Origin: Draconibacterium mangrovi
Lineage (GTDB): Bacteria; Bacteroidota; Bacteroidia; Bacteroidales; Prolixibacteraceae
Assembly: GCF_010586825.1 (NCBI RefSeq)
Contig: NZ_JAAAGB010000001.1
Coordinates: 620,001-684,000, forward strand
DNA length: 64,000 nt
Direction: 5' to 3'
The position numbers and the translations under genes are program-made. This document shows positions 32,155 through 43,743 of this stretch, one piece after another. Position 1 is the stretch's first letter, and every line of letters begins with the position of its first letter. A model generated the notes under the pieces. That model was not told the origin of the DNA, made no database searches, and saw only the letters and a program-made list of their open reading frames with translations.

Positions 32155-32240
32155 TTTATTACCTTCATCGGCGGATTTCAAACCAAATCTAACCAAATTA
32201 ATTCAGAGAACCGGTTCGTTAATTACGGGCCGGTTTTTTT
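32155..32240 (+). ncRNA. Candidate small RNA ending in an orphan terminator
   Basis: A strong hairpin AACCGGTTCGT-TAATT-ACGGGCCGGTT (32209-32235, two G-U pairs) with a run of T follows no gene on the plus strand. About 60-90 bases upstream is ATTG, 17 bases, TGCATTTG (32141-32148, one mismatch from TAnnTTTG), which would start an RNA near 32155. The proposed RNA is about 85 bases and contains a repeated AACCAAAT motif (two copies, 32180-32199). Family unknown. Confidence 0.4.
32209..32240 (+). terminator. Orphan intrinsic terminator
   Basis: Stem AACCGGTTCGT/ACGGGCCGGTT with a TAATT loop, then seven T in total. No coding gene lies upstream on this strand for over 800 bases. Confidence 0.82.
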
Positions 32241-32443
32241 ATGCCCTGGCAATCCTCAATCTGTTTTTCTGATGAGTTTCAAGAATGTTGCCCGTTTAAT
32301 TTCATCGCCCTTACGGACGATGCTATTATGTGTCGGGGCTTTGCCCCTATTGATTTCACAGGACTGAAAGTCCGATATGTGATAGCGTAGTCAGTGAGGA
32401 CAACAGATTAATTAGCCTATAAGTATTAACCCGATAATGATAT

Positions 32444-32477
32444 AAAAAAAAGAGGAACCACTAATGATTCCTCTTTT
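32444..32477 (-). terminator. Terminator of the rpoB-rpoC-DUF3467 operon
   Basis: On the minus strand AAAAGAGGAA pairs with TTCCTCTTTT around a 10-base loop and runs into eight T, 20 bases after the stop of the DUF3467 gene. Confidence 0.93.
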
Positions 32478-32497
32478 AATATTATGCTTGTTAAATA

Positions 32498-32824
32498 CTA
32501 AGCCTGAGCTGTAGGTCCACCAAAGTTCATTGGTGGCAAGTTCGGATCGGAACCCGGCGTAACGTTTTTAATGGGGCCATGCTGAGCTTCAAATTTTGCA
32601 ATATTGTCCTGCAAAGCCATTAATAAACGTTTGGCATGTTCCGGTGTAAGAATAATACGAGACTTTACATTCGCTTTTGGAATACCTGGCATAATCCGTA
32701 CAAAATCAACTACAAATTCAGAAGTTGAGTGAGTAATAACAGCAAGGTTCGAATAGGTTCCCTGAGCTACTTCCTCGTTCAATTCAATGTTTATTTGTTG
32801 CGATTTATGCTTTTTATCTTCCAT
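32498..32824 (-). CDS. DUF3467 protein, linked to rpoC
   Basis: A 108-residue soluble protein. The core SQQINIELNEEVAQGTYSNLAVITHSTSEFVVDFVRIMPG, then ANVKSRIILTPEHAKRLLMALQDNIAKFEAQHG, is the DUF3467 pattern; the tail is Pro-rich (DPNLPPMNFGGP). It starts 18 bases after rpoC and ends the operon at a strong terminator. I recall this gene directly following rpoC in many Bacteroidota, which suggests a link to RNA polymerase, but its biochemical role is not known to me. Confidence 0.92.
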   Translation of the reverse strand: MEDKKHKSQQINIELNEEVAQGTYSNLAVITHSTSEFVVDFVRIMPGIPKANVKSRIILTPEHAKRLLMALQDNIAKFEAQHGPIKNVTPGSDPNLPPMNFGGPTAQA

Positions 32825-32842
32825 GGTACTCCTTTTTAGCTA

Positions 32843-35800
32843 TTAATCCGTATGTCTCATATCAACCAACCTGTCGTATTCTGATTTAGAACCAACAACA
32901 AGGTTTTTGTATTCTTTCAATCCGGTTCCTGCCGGTATCAGGTGACCACAAATTACGTTCTCTTTCAGTCCGTCAAGGTAATCCATTTTACCATTGATAG
33001 CGGCTTCGTTAAGAACTTTTGTTGTTTCCTGGAACGATGCAGCAGACAACCAGCTGCGTGTTTGTAACGCTGCTTTTGTAATACCCTGAAGAATCTGGCT
33101 TGATGTTGCAGGAATTGCATCCCTCGACTCTACCAGTTTTTTATCTTTTCTTCGGAGTTGCGAATTCTCATCTCTCAAACGACGTGAAGATACAATCTGT
33201 CCGGCTTTCATTCCTTCAGCGTCTCCCGGATCAACTACAACTTTTTTGTTGTAGATCCAGTCGTTTTCAGACATGAATTCGTTTTTGTCAACCACTTGCT
33301 TTTCAAGGAAACGAGTATCACCCGGATCAACGATTTCTACTTTACGCATCATCTGACGGATGATAATCTCAAAGTGTTTATCGTTAATTTTTACCCCCTG
33401 CATACGGTACACATCCTGAACTTCGTTCAAAATATATTCCTGAACAGCAGTAGGCCCTTTAATTGCAAGAATATCAGAAGGAGTTGTTGCTCCGTCAGAT
33501 AAAGGTATACCTGCTCTGATGTAGTCATTCTCCTGAACAAGGATCTGTTTCGACAGCGGTACAAGATATTTCTTCACATCGCCGTTTTTAGTGGTTACAA
33601 TGATCTCGCGGTTACCACGTTTGATCTTACCTAATGAAACTTCACCGTCTACCTCCGAAACAACCGCAGGATTAGATGGGTTACGTGCTTCGAATAACTC
33701 GGTAACACGTGGCAGACCCCCTGTGATATCGCCTGCTTTACCAGCAGCACGAGGAATCTTAACCAAAATCTTACCTGCTTTAACCTCTTGTCCGTTATCA
33801 ACAGAGATGTGACCTCCAACCGGAAGGTTGTACGAGCGGATCATTTCACCGGCATCGTCCATAATCTTCAATGTTGGGTTTTTGGTCTTATCTTTTGTTT
33901 CAATAATTACACGCTCGCTATAACCGGTTTGCTCATCCGATTCCTGGCGGAAAGTAATACCTTCGATCAGGTTCTCGAACTCTACTTTACCATCGAACTC
34001 GGTAATAATTACACCGTTAAATGGGTCCCAATCACAGATCATAGTTCCTTTACGGATTTCCTGACCGTTTTTCACATACAATTTACAACCGTATGGAAGT
34101 GGGTGGGTAGAAAGCGGAATATTTGTGTTTTTATCGATAATCTTTAATTCGGCCAAACGACTTACTACGATCTCAACGTCATTTCCATCGTCATCTTTGT
34201 GCGTTACCGAACGAAGTTCTTCAATCTCACAGTATCCATCGTATCTTGATTCAACTGTTGATTGTGCTGAGATGTTACCCGCGATACCCCCTACGTGGAA
34301 GGTACGAAGTGTAAGCTGTGTACCAGGTTCACCGATCGACTGTGCTGCAATAACACCGGTAGCTTCACCTTTCTGAACTTTCTTGCCGGTAGCCAGGTTA
34401 CGTCCGTAACACTTGGCACAAACACCAACTTTCGATTCACAGGTTAATACCGAACGAATTTCAACGGTTTCAATTGGCGAGTCTTCGATTACTTTAGCAA
34501 TCTCTTCAGTAATTTCATCACCCGATTTGATGATCAATTCACCATTTAACGGGTGGTAAATATCGTGTACTGTTGTACGACCAATAATTCTTTCGAATAA
34601 TGACGCAACAACCTCTTCGTTATTTTTAACATCGCTGGCTACCAAACCACGTAATGTTCCACAGTCGTCTTCCGAGATGATAACATCCTGGGCAACGTCT
34701 ACCAAACGACGTGTTAAGTAACCCGCATCAGCTGTTTTAAGTGCGGTATCCGCCAAACCTTTACGAGCACCGTGAGTAGAAATAAAGTACTCAAGTACCG
34801 AAAGACCTTCTTTAAAGTTTGCCAAAATCGGGTTTTCAATAATCTGAGAACCTGTAGAACCAGATTTTTGTGGTTTTGCCATCAAACCCCTCATTCCGCA
34901 CAACTGGCGAATCTGCTCTTTAGAACCCCTCGCTCCGGAATCAAGCATCATATAAATTGAGTTGAATCCCTGACGGTCGGTACTAATTGTTTTCATTACC
35001 GAATTTGTCAGCCTGGAGTTTGCATGTGTCCAAATATCAATAACCTGGTTGTAACGTTCGTTATTGGTAATGAAACCCATGTTATAGTTGTTGATTACCT
35101 CTTCAACTTCCTTGTAACCGTTACCAACAATTTCAGCTTTATCATCAGGAATGATAACATCGCCAAGGTTGAACGACAGACCACCGCGGTAAGCCATTGT
35201 GTAACCAAGGTTTTTAATGTCATCAAGGAATTTTACCGTAATTGCGTTACCACTCTTATTAAATACGTCGGTAATAATGCTACGTAACGATTTTTTAGTC
35301 AAAATCTGGTTTACGTAACCTGCCTGACGTGGCACGTATTCGTTGAAAAGAACACGACCTACAGTTGTTTCGATGATATGGTTAAAGTATTCTCCATTCT
35401 CATCGATATCTTCAACTTTAACTTTAATAATGGCGTGAAGATCGATTGCTTTCTCTTCGTATGCAATAGTTACTTCTTCTGCTGAATAGAAAATCATTCC
35501 TTCGCCACGACCACCTTTACGTGGTTTGGTCATGTAATACAGACCCAAAACCATATCCTGCGATGGTACCTGAATAGGTGCTCCGTTAGCAGGGTTCAAA
35601 AGGTTGTGCGAAGCAAGCATTAACAACTGAGCTTCCAAAATTGCAGCATTACCTAATGGTAAGTGAACCGCCATCTGGTCACCATCGAAGTCGGCGTTAA
35701 AACCGGTACATACCAACGGGTGCAGCTGAATTGCTTTTCCTTCAATAAGAACAGGCTGGAATGCCTGAATTGACAGACGGTGCAGAGTAGGTGCCCTGTT

Positions 35801-37105
35801 TAACATTACAGGGTGTCCTTTCAGCACGTTTTCAAGAATTTCCCAAACTACAGGATCTTTTCTGTCAACGATTTTCTTTGCCGATTTTACAGTTTTTACA
35901 ATACCTCTTTCAATCAACTTACGGATTACAAAAGGTTTGTAAAGTTCTGCTGCCATATCTTTTGGAATACCGCATTCGTGAATCCTTAATTTAGGACCAA
36001 CAACGATTACCGAACGTGCAGAATAGTCAACACGTTTACCCAAAAGGTTCTGACGGAAACGACCTTGCTTTCCTTTCAAACTGTCAGACAGTGATTTTAA
36101 AGCGCGGTTGTTTTCTGTTTTAACAGCATTAGATTTTCTTGAGTTATCGAATAACGAATCCACAGCTTCCTGTAGCATACGTTTCTCGTTCCTTAAAATT
36201 ACCTCAGGAGCTTTAATCTCGATCAATCGTTTCAAACGGTTGTTACGGATAATTACTCTTCGGTACAGGTCATTCAAATCTGATGTTGCGAAACGACCAC
36301 CATCGAGCGGCACTAACGGACGCAAATCAGGAGGAATTACAGGCACCACCCTAACGATCATCCATTCCGGACGGTTAAGGTTTTTACTTGCCCTGAAAGC
36401 CTCAACAACCTGCAGGCGTTTTAACGCCTCGTTTTTACGCTGCTGCGATGTTTCGGTGTTTGCTTTATGACGCAATGTGAATGACAAATCATCCAACTCC
36501 AAACGACTTAGAATATCAAACAGTGCTTCAGCACCCATTTTGGCGATAAACTTGTTTGGATCGTCATCGTCAAGGAATTGATTTTCTTTTGGAAGCGTAT
36601 CCAGAATATCCAGGTACTCTTCTTCAGTAAGGAAATCTAATTCTTTAACGCCATCCTGATGTTTAACACCCGCCTGGATAACAACATAGCGTTCGTAATA
36701 AATAATGGTATCCAGCTTTTTGGTAGGTAAACCAAGCAGGTAACCAATTTTGTTAGGCAACGATTTGAAATACCAAATGTGAGCTACCGGTACCACAAGT
36801 GAAATGTGTCCCATACGCTCACGACGTACTTTCTTTTCGGTTACTTCAACACCACAACGGTCGCAAACGATACCTTTATAACGGATACGTTTGTATTTAC
36901 CACAGTGACATTCGTAGTCTTTTACCGGTCCGAAAATACGCTCACAAAACAAACCATCACGTTCTGGTTTATATGTTCTGTAGTTAATTGTTTCTGGCTT
37001 CAGTACTTCACCATACGATCTTTCCAGAATTTCTTCAGGAGAAGAAAGGCTTACTGAAACTTTTGAGAAACTAGTTTTTGCTTTATTATCTTTTTTGAAT
37101 GCCAT
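32843..37105 (-). CDS. rpoC: DNA-directed RNA polymerase subunit beta'
   Basis: A 1420-residue beta' subunit, the catalytic half of RNA polymerase. The N-terminal zinc site is C66, C68, C81 and C84 in [20 protein letters not shown]. The catalytic Mg2+ motif NADFDGDQM is at 470-478. The second zinc site [16 protein letters not shown] and the trigger-loop region [21 protein letters not shown] are intact. The C-terminus ([28 protein letters not shown]) is the omega/beta-contact part. It follows rpoB after 42 bases in the same leftward operon and is followed by the DUF3467 gene. Confidence 0.99.
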   Translation of the reverse strand: MAFKKDNKAKTSFSKVSVSLSSPEEILERSYGEVLKPETINYRTYKPERDGLFCERIFGPVKDYECHCGKYKRIRYKGIVCDRCGVEVTEKKVRRERMGHISLVVPVAHIWYFKSLPNKIGYLLGLPTKKLDTIIYYERYVVIQAGVKHQDGVKELDFLTEEEYLDILDTLPKENQFLDDDDPNKFIAKMGAEALFDILSRLELDDLSFTLRHKANTETSQQRKNEALKRLQVVEAFRASKNLNRPEWMIVRVVPVIPPDLRPLVPLDGGRFATSDLNDLYRRVIIRNNRLKRLIEIKAPEVILRNEKRMLQEAVDSLFDNSRKSNAVKTENNRALKSLSDSLKGKQGRFRQNLLGKRVDYSARSVIVVGPKLRIHECGIPKDMAAELYKPFVIRKLIERGIVKTVKSAKKIVDRKDPVVWEILENVLKGHPVMLNRAPTLHRLSIQAFQPVLIEGKAIQLHPLVCTGFNADFDGDQMAVHLPLGNAAILEAQLLMLASHNLLNPANGAPIQVPSQDMVLGLYYMTKPRKGGRGEGMIFYSAEEVTIAYEEKAIDLHAIIKVKVEDIDENGEYFNHIIETTVGRVLFNEYVPRQAGYVNQILTKKSLRSIITDVFNKSGNAITVKFLDDIKNLGYTMAYRGGLSFNLGDVIIPDDKAEIVGNGYKEVEEVINNYNMGFITNNERYNQVIDIWTHANSRLTNSVMKTISTDRQGFNSIYMMLDSGARGSKEQIRQLCGMRGLMAKPQKSGSTGSQIIENPILANFKEGLSVLEYFISTHGARKGLADTALKTADAGYLTRRLVDVAQDVIISEDDCGTLRGLVASDVKNNEEVVASLFERIIGRTTVHDIYHPLNGELIIKSGDEITEEIAKVIEDSPIETVEIRSVLTCESKVGVCAKCYGRNLATGKKVQKGEATGVIAAQSIGEPGTQLTLRTFHVGGIAGNISAQSTVESRYDGYCEIEELRSVTHKDDDGNDVEIVVSRLAELKIIDKNTNIPLSTHPLPYGCKLYVKNGQEIRKGTMICDWDPFNGVIITEFDGKVEFENLIEGITFRQESDEQTGYSERVIIETKDKTKNPTLKIMDDAGEMIRSYNLPVGGHISVDNGQEVKAGKILVKIPRAAGKAGDITGGLPRVTELFEARNPSNPAVVSEVDGEVSLGKIKRGNREIIVTTKNGDVKKYLVPLSKQILVQENDYIRAGIPLSDGATTPSDILAIKGPTAVQEYILNEVQDVYRMQGVKINDKHFEIIIRQMMRKVEIVDPGDTRFLEKQVVDKNEFMSENDWIYNKKVVVDPGDAEGMKAGQIVSSRRLRDENSQLRRKDKKLVESRDAIPATSSQILQGITKAALQTRSWLSAASFQETTKVLNEAAINGKMDYLDGLKENVICGHLIPAGTGLKEYKNLVVGSKSEYDRLVDMRHTD

Positions 37106-37147
37106 AATTCAAATTAACTAACGTTTTAAAACTGCACCTAACTTATT

Positions 37148-40100
37148 CTACTCCATTCTCACGCTCAGACCAAGTCCGCGTAATTCGTGAAGCAGTACAT
37201 TCAGCGATTCAGGAATTCCCGGTTGTGGCATTGGCTCACCTTTCACGATAGCTTCGTAAGCTTTTGCACGTCCCATTACGTCATCCGACTTAACGGTAAG
37301 AATTTCCTGAAGGATATGAGAAGCACCAAATGCCTCAAGTGCCCAAACTTCCATCTCACCAAAACGCTGACCACCAAACTGTGCTTTACCACCTAATGGC
37401 TGCTGCGTAATTAATGAGTAAGGTCCGATTGAACGGGCGTGCATTTTGTCTTCTACCATGTGGCCCAGTTTCAGCATGTAAATTATACCAACTGTTGCAG
37501 GCTGGTCGAATGGTTCTCCGGTTTCACCGTTAATCAAGCGTGTTTCTCCATAACGAGGAACACCTGCTTTATCGGTATATTCAGAAACCTCATCCAAACT
37601 AGCACCATCAAAAATAGGTGTTGCGAATTTCAAACCAAGCTCTTTACCGGCCCAACCCAATACAGTTTCGTAAATCTGTCCAAGGTTCATACGCGATGGT
37701 ACACCAAGTGGGTTCAATACGATATCAACCGGTGTTCCGTCTGCAAGGAATGGCATATCTTCGGCACGTACAACACGCGAAACAATACCTTTGTTTCCGT
37801 GACGTCCCGCCATTTTATCACCAATTTGCAGTTTGCGTTTTTTAGCAATATAAATTTTTGCTAACTGGATAATACCTGCAGGAAGCTCATCACCGATAGT
37901 TACATTGTAACGCTCGCGGCGTGATACTGCTTCTGCTTCTTTCTGCTTCATAATGAAGTTGTTCACCAATCTAAAAATCAAATCGTTTTTAGCTTTATCG
38001 GTGGTCCATTTTGAAGGATCAATATTCAGGTAGTCCAGTTCCTGTAATTGCTTCAGTGTAAATTTAACGCCTTTCGGAATAAACTCTGTTCCGTAATAGT
38101 CTTTTACTCCCTGCGAAGTTTTACCATTAACTAACGTGAATAGTTTATCCTCGAGCTTTATACGAAGTGCTGCAATATCTTTTTCCAGTTTCTCATCGAT
38201 TTGGTCAAGCAAAGTTTTTGTTGCTTTACCTTTTTTGTCTTTCGCTACACGCGAGAACAATTTTTTATCGATAACAACACCTTTTAAAGATGGAGATGCT
38301 TTTAATGAAGCATCTTTTACATCACCAGCTTTATCACCAAAGATTGCACGTAAAAGTTTTTCTTCCGGTGAAGGATCAGATTCTCCTTTTGGTGTAATTT
38401 TACCAATAAGAATGTCGCCAGGTTTTACGTTGGCTCCAACTCTGATCAAACCATTTTCATCCAGGTTACGGGTAGCTTCTTCACTTACGTTAGGAATATC
38501 AGAAGTAAATTCTTCAACTCCACGTTTTGTGTCGCGCACTTCCAAAGTATATTCATCAACATGTACCGATGTGAATACATCTTCGCGAACGATACGCTCT
38601 GAAATTACAATCGCATCCTCGTAGTTATAACCCTGCCAAGGCATGAATGCCACCTGCAGGTTCCGACCAAGTGCCAGTTCTCCTTTATCGGTTGCGTAAC
38701 CTTCGGTAAGGATTTCACCTTCTGTTACACGCTGACCTTTTACTACAATTGGTTTCAGGTCAACCGTAGTTCCCTGGTTGGTTTTAGTATATTTTTGCAG
38801 ATTATAAGTTACCACTTCCGGATCGAAGCTCACATAGCGATCTTCTTCCGTCATATCGTAACGAACAATAATCTGTGTTGCATCAACAAATTCGATAACA
38901 CCATCGCCTTCGGCACAAATCATTACCCCTGAGTCTTTAGCTACACTTGCCTCCAAACCGGTACCAACAATAGGCGCTTCCGGACGAAGCAGTGGTACAG
39001 CCTGGCGCATCATGTTCGATCCCATTAATGCACGGTTAGCATCATCGTGCTCAAGGAACGAAATAAGTGATGCAGCAACCGAAGCAATCTGGTTAGGACC
39101 AACGTCCATCAGTTCAACTTCACCTGCATCAACTACAGGATAATCACCATCCAGACGTGCTTTAACCTTTTCGTTAATAAATTTTCCGTCTTCGGCAATT
39201 GGCGCATTCGCCTGTGCAATAATTTTACCTTCTTCCTCTTCAGCAGTAAGGTAAACAGAACCTGTTTCTGACAGGTCGACTTTACCATTTTCTACTTTTC
39301 GGTATGGTGTTGAAATAAATCCGAGATCGTTAATTTTTGCGAAAACACACAAAGAAGAGATCAAACCAATGTTTGGACCTTCAGGTGTTTCAATCGGACA
39401 TAAACGACCGTAGTGCGTAAAGTGAACGTCACGAACCTCGAAACCTGCACGTTCGCGCGACAGACCACCAGGACCTAAAGCCGACATACGACGTTTGTGC
39501 GTCATTTCAGCCAGTGGGTTGGTTTGATCCATAAACTGCGACAATGCGTTTGTTCCGAAGAATGAGTTGATAACTGAAGACAATGTTTTCGAGTTAATCA
39601 AATCAATCGGAGTAAACACTTCGTTATCGCGAACATTCATACGCTCGCGAATTGTACGTGCCATACGCGCCAAACCTACACCAAACTGGTTATACATTTG
39701 CTCGCCTACCGTACGTACCCTACGGTTACTTAAGTGGTCAATATCATCAACATCGGTTTTCGAGTTTACCAACTGAATCAGGTTTTTGATAATCTCAATG
39801 ATGTCGACTTTTGTTAGGACACGGTTTTCCATGTCCACATCGATTCCTAATTTTTTATTAATTCTGTAACGACCAACTTCTCCAAGGTCGTATCTCTTAT
39901 CCGAGAAGAACAGTTTATCAATAACGTCGCGTGCAGTAGCTTCATCGGGCGGTTCTGCGTTACGCAACTGACGGTAGATGTGAAGAACGGCTTCTTTCTC
40001 CGAGTTACATGGATCTTTTTGAAGCGTGTTGTAAATAATAGCAAAATCTTGCTGGTTTTGATCTTCTTTGTGTAACAGAATGGTTTTTACACCTGATTCA

Positions 40101-40957
40101 AGAATTTCTTCAATGTGATCTTCTTCAATGTCTGTTTCACGATCAATGATTACTTCGTTACGCTCGATCGATACAACTTCACCGGTATCTTCATCAACAA
40201 AGTCTTCTACCCATGATTTAAGTACACGGGCTGCCAGTCTTCTACCGACTACTTTCTTTAAACCTGACTTCGAAACTTTTACTTCGTCAGCCAGATCGAA
40301 TATTTCTAGAACATCTTTATCGCTTTCGTAGCCAATCGCACGCAATAATGTGGTTACAGGTAATTTCTTTTTCCTGTCGATGTACGCAAACATCACACTG
40401 TTGATGTCGGTAGCAAATTCAATCCACGATCCTTTGAAAGGAATAATACGTGCAGAATATAATTTTGTACCGTTAGCATGTAAACTTTGGCCAAAGAATA
40501 CACCCGGAGACCTGTGCAGCTGAGATACAATAACACGTTCGGCACCATTGATAATAAAGGTACCTCTGTTGGTCATGTATGGCACAGTTCCTAAATATAC
40601 GTCCTGAACCACGGTATCGAAATCTTCGTGTTCCGGATCGGTACAGTAAAGTTTCAGTTTTGCTTTTAGCGGCACGCTAAAAGTCAGACCACGTTCTATA
40701 CACTCGTCTATTGAGTATCGAGGAGGATCGACCTGGTAGTCGATAAATTCCAACACGAAATTGTTTCGAGTATCCGATATTGGAAAGTTTTCTTCAAAAA
40801 CTCTGTATAAACCCTCCCCTTTTCTTTTGTCAGGTGTGGTTTTTAACTGAAAAAAATCTTTAAATGATTTAACTTGTACTTCTAAGAAGTCAGGGTAATC
40901 AAACCTGGTTTGTGTTGAGGAAAAATTAATCCTCTCTTTTTTTGCTTGTACTGACAT
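37148..40957 (-). CDS. rpoB: DNA-directed RNA polymerase subunit beta
   Basis: A 1269-residue beta subunit. I place the start at [16 protein letters not shown] because Bacteroidota beta subunits begin with a short lysine-rich stretch; the open frame runs 19 codons further but through the intergenic hairpin. The rifampicin-pocket region is normal ([25 protein letters not shown], then [14 protein letters not shown]), and [17 protein letters not shown] and [27 protein letters not shown] are intact. The segment MDQTNPL with Asp and the HKRR His and Arg are as in sensitive types. It lies downstream of rplL; a perfect hairpin in the gap may tune its expression. Confidence 0.98.
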   Translation of the reverse strand: MSVQAKKERINFSSTQTRFDYPDFLEVQVKSFKDFFQLKTTPDKRKGEGLYRVFEENFPISDTRNNFVLEFIDYQVDPPRYSIDECIERGLTFSVPLKAKLKLYCTDPEHEDFDTVVQDVYLGTVPYMTNRGTFIINGAERVIVSQLHRSPGVFFGQSLHANGTKLYSARIIPFKGSWIEFATDINSVMFAYIDRKKKLPVTTLLRAIGYESDKDVLEIFDLADEVKVSKSGLKKVVGRRLAARVLKSWVEDFVDEDTGEVVSIERNEVIIDRETDIEEDHIEEILESGVKTILLHKEDQNQQDFAIIYNTLQKDPCNSEKEAVLHIYRQLRNAEPPDEATARDVIDKLFFSDKRYDLGEVGRYRINKKLGIDVDMENRVLTKVDIIEIIKNLIQLVNSKTDVDDIDHLSNRRVRTVGEQMYNQFGVGLARMARTIRERMNVRDNEVFTPIDLINSKTLSSVINSFFGTNALSQFMDQTNPLAEMTHKRRMSALGPGGLSRERAGFEVRDVHFTHYGRLCPIETPEGPNIGLISSLCVFAKINDLGFISTPYRKVENGKVDLSETGSVYLTAEEEEGKIIAQANAPIAEDGKFINEKVKARLDGDYPVVDAGEVELMDVGPNQIASVAASLISFLEHDDANRALMGSNMMRQAVPLLRPEAPIVGTGLEASVAKDSGVMICAEGDGVIEFVDATQIIVRYDMTEEDRYVSFDPEVVTYNLQKYTKTNQGTTVDLKPIVVKGQRVTEGEILTEGYATDKGELALGRNLQVAFMPWQGYNYEDAIVISERIVREDVFTSVHVDEYTLEVRDTKRGVEEFTSDIPNVSEEATRNLDENGLIRVGANVKPGDILIGKITPKGESDPSPEEKLLRAIFGDKAGDVKDASLKASPSLKGVVIDKKLFSRVAKDKKGKATKTLLDQIDEKLEKDIAALRIKLEDKLFTLVNGKTSQGVKDYYGTEFIPKGVKFTLKQLQELDYLNIDPSKWTTDKAKNDLIFRLVNNFIMKQKEAEAVSRRERYNVTIGDELPAGIIQLAKIYIAKKRKLQIGDKMAGRHGNKGIVSRVVRAEDMPFLADGTPVDIVLNPLGVPSRMNLGQIYETVLGWAGKELGLKFATPIFDGASLDEVSEYTDKAGVPRYGETRLINGETGEPFDQPATVGIIYMLKLGHMVEDKMHARSIGPYSLITQQPLGGKAQFGGQRFGEMEVWALEAFGASHILQEILTVKSDDVMGRAKAYEAIVKGEPMPQPGIPESLNVLLHELRGLGLSVRME

Positions 40958-40995
40958 GCATTTATACAGGTTAATTATATAAAATATAAATACAC

Positions 40996-41034
40996 AAAAA
41001 GGTTTAGAACCCAACTTACGTAGGGTTCTAAACC
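40996..41034 (-). terminator. Perfect 12-bp hairpin between rplL and rpoB (probable attenuator)
   Basis: Stem GGTTTAGAACCC/GGGTTCTAAACC with a 10-base loop, then TTTTT on the transcribed strand. It lies between rplL and rpoB, where E. coli has a partial terminator, so it most likely reduces rpoBC relative to the ribosomal protein genes. Confidence 0.8.
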
Positions 41035-41060
41035 GTATTACCTATAAATAGGCATTTTGC

Positions 41061-41438
41061 TTATTTTACTTCAACTTCAGCTCCAGCTTCTTCTAACTGT
41101 GCTTTTAAAGCTTCAGCTTCGTCTTTCGAAACTTTTTCTTTAAGCGCTTTTGGAGCTTCATCTACAACTGCTTTGGCTTCTTTCAGACCAAGGCCAGTTA
41201 GTTCTTTAACGAGTTTAACAACTGCAAGTTTCGATGCACCAGCAGCTTTTAAGATCACGTCAAATTCAGTTTGTTCAGCAGCAGCCTCTTCGCCACCACC
41301 TGCAGCTGGTCCTGCAACTGCTACTGCAGCAGCAGCTGGTTCGATACCATATTCGTCTTTTAGAATACCAGCTAATTCGTTAACCTCTTTAACAGTCAAG
41401 TTTACTAACTCTTCTGCAAGCTGTTTTAAATCTGCCAT
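41061..41438 (-). CDS. rplL: 50S ribosomal protein L7/L12
   Basis: A 125-residue stalk protein, normal length. The N-terminal dimer domain ([31 protein letters not shown]) is followed by an Ala/Gly-rich hinge ([23 protein letters not shown]) and the C-terminal factor-binding domain with [27 protein letters not shown]. Binds L10 and recruits EF-Tu and other GTPases. It lies 33 bases after rplJ; the rpoB hairpin begins 27 bases after its stop. Confidence 0.98.
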   Translation of the reverse strand: MADLKQLAEELVNLTVKEVNELAGILKDEYGIEPAAAAVAVAGPAAGGGEEAAAEQTEFDVILKAAGASKLAVVKLVKELTGLGLKEAKAVVDEAPKALKEKVSKDEAEALKAQLEEAGAEVEVK

Positions 41439-41471
41439 TTTTATTTCTTTTTAAATATTATTTCAAAAAAA

Positions 41472-41990
41472 TTATTCTTTTTCCTTCAGTGTATCAAGAA
41501 CACCGTGAATGATATTACCACCAGACTGCAACTGTCCGAGAACTGTTTTCATTGGTGATTGTAACAGAGCAACAACATCAGCAATAAGCTCGTTTTTAGA
41601 TTTAACGGCTATTAATGCCTCCAATTGGTCGGCTCCCATGTAAACTGATTCTTCAACATAAGCTGCCTTTAAAACAGGCTTTTTATGCTTTTTAGCGAAG
41701 TCTTTAATCAATTTAGCAGGAGTGTTACCACTTGAAGAAAACATTACTGTGGTGTTTCCCTTTAGTGCATCAAAAATCTCTTCAGCCTCTTTATTAGAGT
41801 TCTCAAGAGCTTTTCGTAGTAGAGTATTCTTAACAACAACCAGTTTTACATCTTGGCTGAAACATAGTCTCCTTAAATCACTGGTATTTTCAGCATTTAA
41901 GCCGGCAATGTCGGTCAGGTAAAAATGGTCGTATGAATCTATCTGTTCTTGTAACTGATTAATAATAACTTGTTTCTCTGAACTCTTCAT
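41472..41990 (-). CDS. rplJ: 50S ribosomal protein L10
   Basis: A 172-residue stalk base protein counted from MKSSEKQVIINQL; an ATG three codons upstream is equally possible and leaves only 2 bases after the rplA stop. Family motifs are FYLTDIAGLNAENTSDLRRLC, LVVVKNTLLRKALE, KPVLKAAYVEESVYMGADQLEALIAVKSKNELIADVVALLQSP and the C-terminal L7/L12-binding helix VLGQLQSGGNIIHGVLDTL. It anchors L7/L12 dimers to 23S rRNA. In many bacteria free L10 or L10-L12 represses its own mRNA; no leader long enough for this is present here because rplA is adjacent. Confidence 0.97.
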   Translation of the reverse strand: MKSSEKQVIINQLQEQIDSYDHFYLTDIAGLNAENTSDLRRLCFSQDVKLVVVKNTLLRKALENSNKEAEEIFDALKGNTTVMFSSSGNTPAKLIKDFAKKHKKPVLKAAYVEESVYMGADQLEALIAVKSKNELIADVVALLQSPMKTVLGQLQSGGNIIHGVLDTLKEKE

Positions 41991-42001
41991 AATTCTCATT
42001 T

Positions 42002-42697
42002 TTATTCTGCAAACGACTTAGCTTCTACTTGAATACCAGGGCTCATGGTACTTGATAAATAGATACTCTTAATGTAGGTTCCTTTTGCAGCAACAGGTTT
42101 TAATTTGTTGATCGTGTTGATAAATTCAACGGCATTTTCTTTAATCTTATCAGGAGAGAATGAAACTTTCCCGATTGAAGTATGAACAATACCAAATTTA
42201 TCAACTTTAAAATCAATCTTACCCTGTTTTACTTCGGAGATAGCTTTTCCAACTTCCATGGTTACTGTACCACTTTTTGGGTTTGGCATTAAGCCACGAG
42301 GACCTAAAATACGTCCTAACTGCCCAACTTTCCCCATTACTGGAGGCATGGTAATAATAACATCTACATCGGTCCAACCACCTTTTATTTTCTCAACGTA
42401 CTCGTCAAGTCCTACATAGTCGGCTCCGGCATCTTTGGCTTCCTGCTCTTTGTCAGGAGTAACCATTGCCAAAACACGTACCTCTTTACCTGTCCCATGG
42501 GGTAACGAAACTACGCCTCTAACCATCTGGTTAGCTTTTCTAGGATCAACTCCAAGTCTTACATCAATATCAACTGATGCATCAAATTTGGTAAATGTAA
42601 TTTCTTTCACCAACTCTGCTGCTTCATCGATAGAGTAAACTTTTCCTTTTTCGAGTTTATCCGAAGACGCTTTTTGATTTTTCGTAATTCTGCCCAT
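42002..42697 (-). CDS. rplA: 50S ribosomal protein L1
   Basis: A 231-residue L1. It has [35 protein letters not shown] near the start, then [35 protein letters not shown] (the typical PNPK loop) and [20 protein letters not shown] at the end. L1 forms the mobile stalk near the ribosomal E site and, in other bacteria, represses the L11-L1 messenger. It follows rplK after 14 bases. Confidence 0.98.
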   Translation of the reverse strand: MGRITKNQKASSDKLEKGKVYSIDEAAELVKEITFTKFDASVDIDVRLGVDPRKANQMVRGVVSLPHGTGKEVRVLAMVTPDKEQEAKDAGADYVGLDEYVEKIKGGWTDVDVIITMPPVMGKVGQLGRILGPRGLMPNPKSGTVTMEVGKAISEVKQGKIDFKVDKFGIVHTSIGKVSFSPDKIKENAVEFINTINKLKPVAAKGTYIKSIYLSSTMSPGIQVEAKSFAE

Positions 42698-42711
42698 CGT
42701 AAAAGATATTT

Positions 42712-43155
42712 TTAGTTATTGAATGGTGAAGCACCTTTTACAGTGATTCCCATACTTCTGGCAGTTCCAGCTACCATTTTCATCGCTGATTCAACTGTAA
42801 AGCAGTTCAGGTCAGCCATTTTGCCTTCGGCAATAGACTTTACCTGATCCCAGGTTACCGAACCCACTTTTTTAATGTGAGGTTCTGGTGAACCACTTTT
42901 CAGTTTCGCAACTTCTAATAATTGAACAGCCACAGGAGGTTGTTTGATTATGAAGTCAAAAGACTTGTCTGCATAAACAGTAATAATAACAGGAAGTACT
43001 TTTCCTGCCTGGTCTTGTGTACGACCATTAAACTGTTTACAGAACTGCATAATGTTTACCCCTTTGGCACCCAATGCTGGTCCCACCGGTGGTGAAGGAT
43101 TAGCTGCACCACCTTTGATCTGTAATTTAATTAATCCAGCAACTTCTTTCGCCAT
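42712..43155 (-). CDS. rplK: 50S ribosomal protein L11
   Basis: A 147-residue L11 with the usual two domains: N-terminal [38 protein letters not shown] and C-terminal [46 protein letters not shown]. It binds 23S rRNA at the GTPase centre and is required for the stringent response. The prolines in [11 protein letters not shown] that contact thiostrepton are conserved. It lies between nusG and rplA in the standard order. Confidence 0.98.
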   Translation of the reverse strand: MAKEVAGLIKLQIKGGAANPSPPVGPALGAKGVNIMQFCKQFNGRTQDQAGKVLPVIITVYADKSFDFIIKQPPVAVQLLEVAKLKSGSPEPHIKKVGSVTWDQVKSIAEGKMADLNCFTVESAMKMVAGTARSMGITVKGASPFNN

Positions 43156-43175
43156 AACAATAAATTAAAGCGTTA

Positions 43176-43724
43176 CTATTCCTTTTCAACTTGCATAAAG
43201 CTAAGTTCCAAAGGAGTTTTACGTCCAAAAATCTTCACCATCACCTGCAGCTTCTTCTTCTCCTCATTGATTTCTTCAATGGTTCCGTTAAAGCCGTTGA
43301 ATGGTCCGTCGATTACTTTCACAGTTTCTCCTACCACATATGGGATATTGATTTCTTCGTCGGTTTCTGCCAATTCATCCACACGACCCAAAATCCTGTT
43401 TACCTCGCTCTGCCGCATCGGCACCGGATCTCCACCCTTGGTGTCGCCTAAAAATCCGATTACGTTAGGAAAATTCCTTAGTGTGTGTGTAACTTCACCC
43501 ACTAAAGCAGCTTCGATTAAAACATACCCCGGAAAAAAGTTTCGCTCCTTACTGATTTTTTTACCATTTCGGATCTGATAAACTTTTTCGGTTGGTATTA
43601 AAACCTGATCTACATACCCTTTGAGGTCTCCTACCGCGATTTCGTTCTCGATATATTCTTTAACCTTCTTCTCTTTGCCGCCAATCGCACGCAGAACATA
43701 CCATTTTTTACTATTTTCGCTCAT
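43176..43724 (-). CDS. nusG: Transcription termination/antitermination protein NusG
   Basis: A 182-residue NusG. The N-terminal NGN domain starts KKWYVLRAIGGKEKKVKEYIENEI and contains FFPGYVLIEAALVGEVTHTLRNFPNVIGFLG; the C-terminal KOW domain is GETVKVIDGPFNGFNGTIEEINEEKKKLQVMVKIFGRKTPLELSFMQVE. It binds the clamp of RNA polymerase and links transcription to Rho or to the ribosome. The gene lies between secE and rplK, the universal order. Confidence 0.98.
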   Translation of the reverse strand: MSENSKKWYVLRAIGGKEKKVKEYIENEIAVGDLKGYVDQVLIPTEKVYQIRNGKKISKERNFFPGYVLIEAALVGEVTHTLRNFPNVIGFLGDTKGGDPVPMRQSEVNRILGRVDELAETDEEINIPYVVGETVKVIDGPFNGFNGTIEEINEEKKKLQVMVKIFGRKTPLELSFMQVEKE

Positions 43725-43743
43725 AAAGCCTTAAGGGTTTTGA

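Larger units (their letters stand above)
31611..32497. other. Gene-free 887-base region upstream of etfB
   Basis: No coding gene is supported; the small open frames lack start context and resemblance. It contains the etfB inverted repeat (31668-31683), a plus-strand transcript candidate ending in a terminator (32209-32240), a patch at about 32285-32390 with GGGGCTTTGCCCCT and GGACTGAAAGTCC hairpins resembling scattered Bacteroidota repeats, and the terminator of the rpoC/DUF3467 operon (32444-32477). The 31700-32100 part shows nothing I can name. Confidence 0.6.

Noticed and set aside
31611-32500. Small frames in the etfB upstream gap
   Set aside because: No start context, no resemblance, and the region contains terminators and hairpin repeats instead.
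40958-41014. N-terminal extension of rpoB
   Set aside because: The added 19 codons run into the rplL-rpoB hairpin; [13 protein letters not shown] fits the family start.
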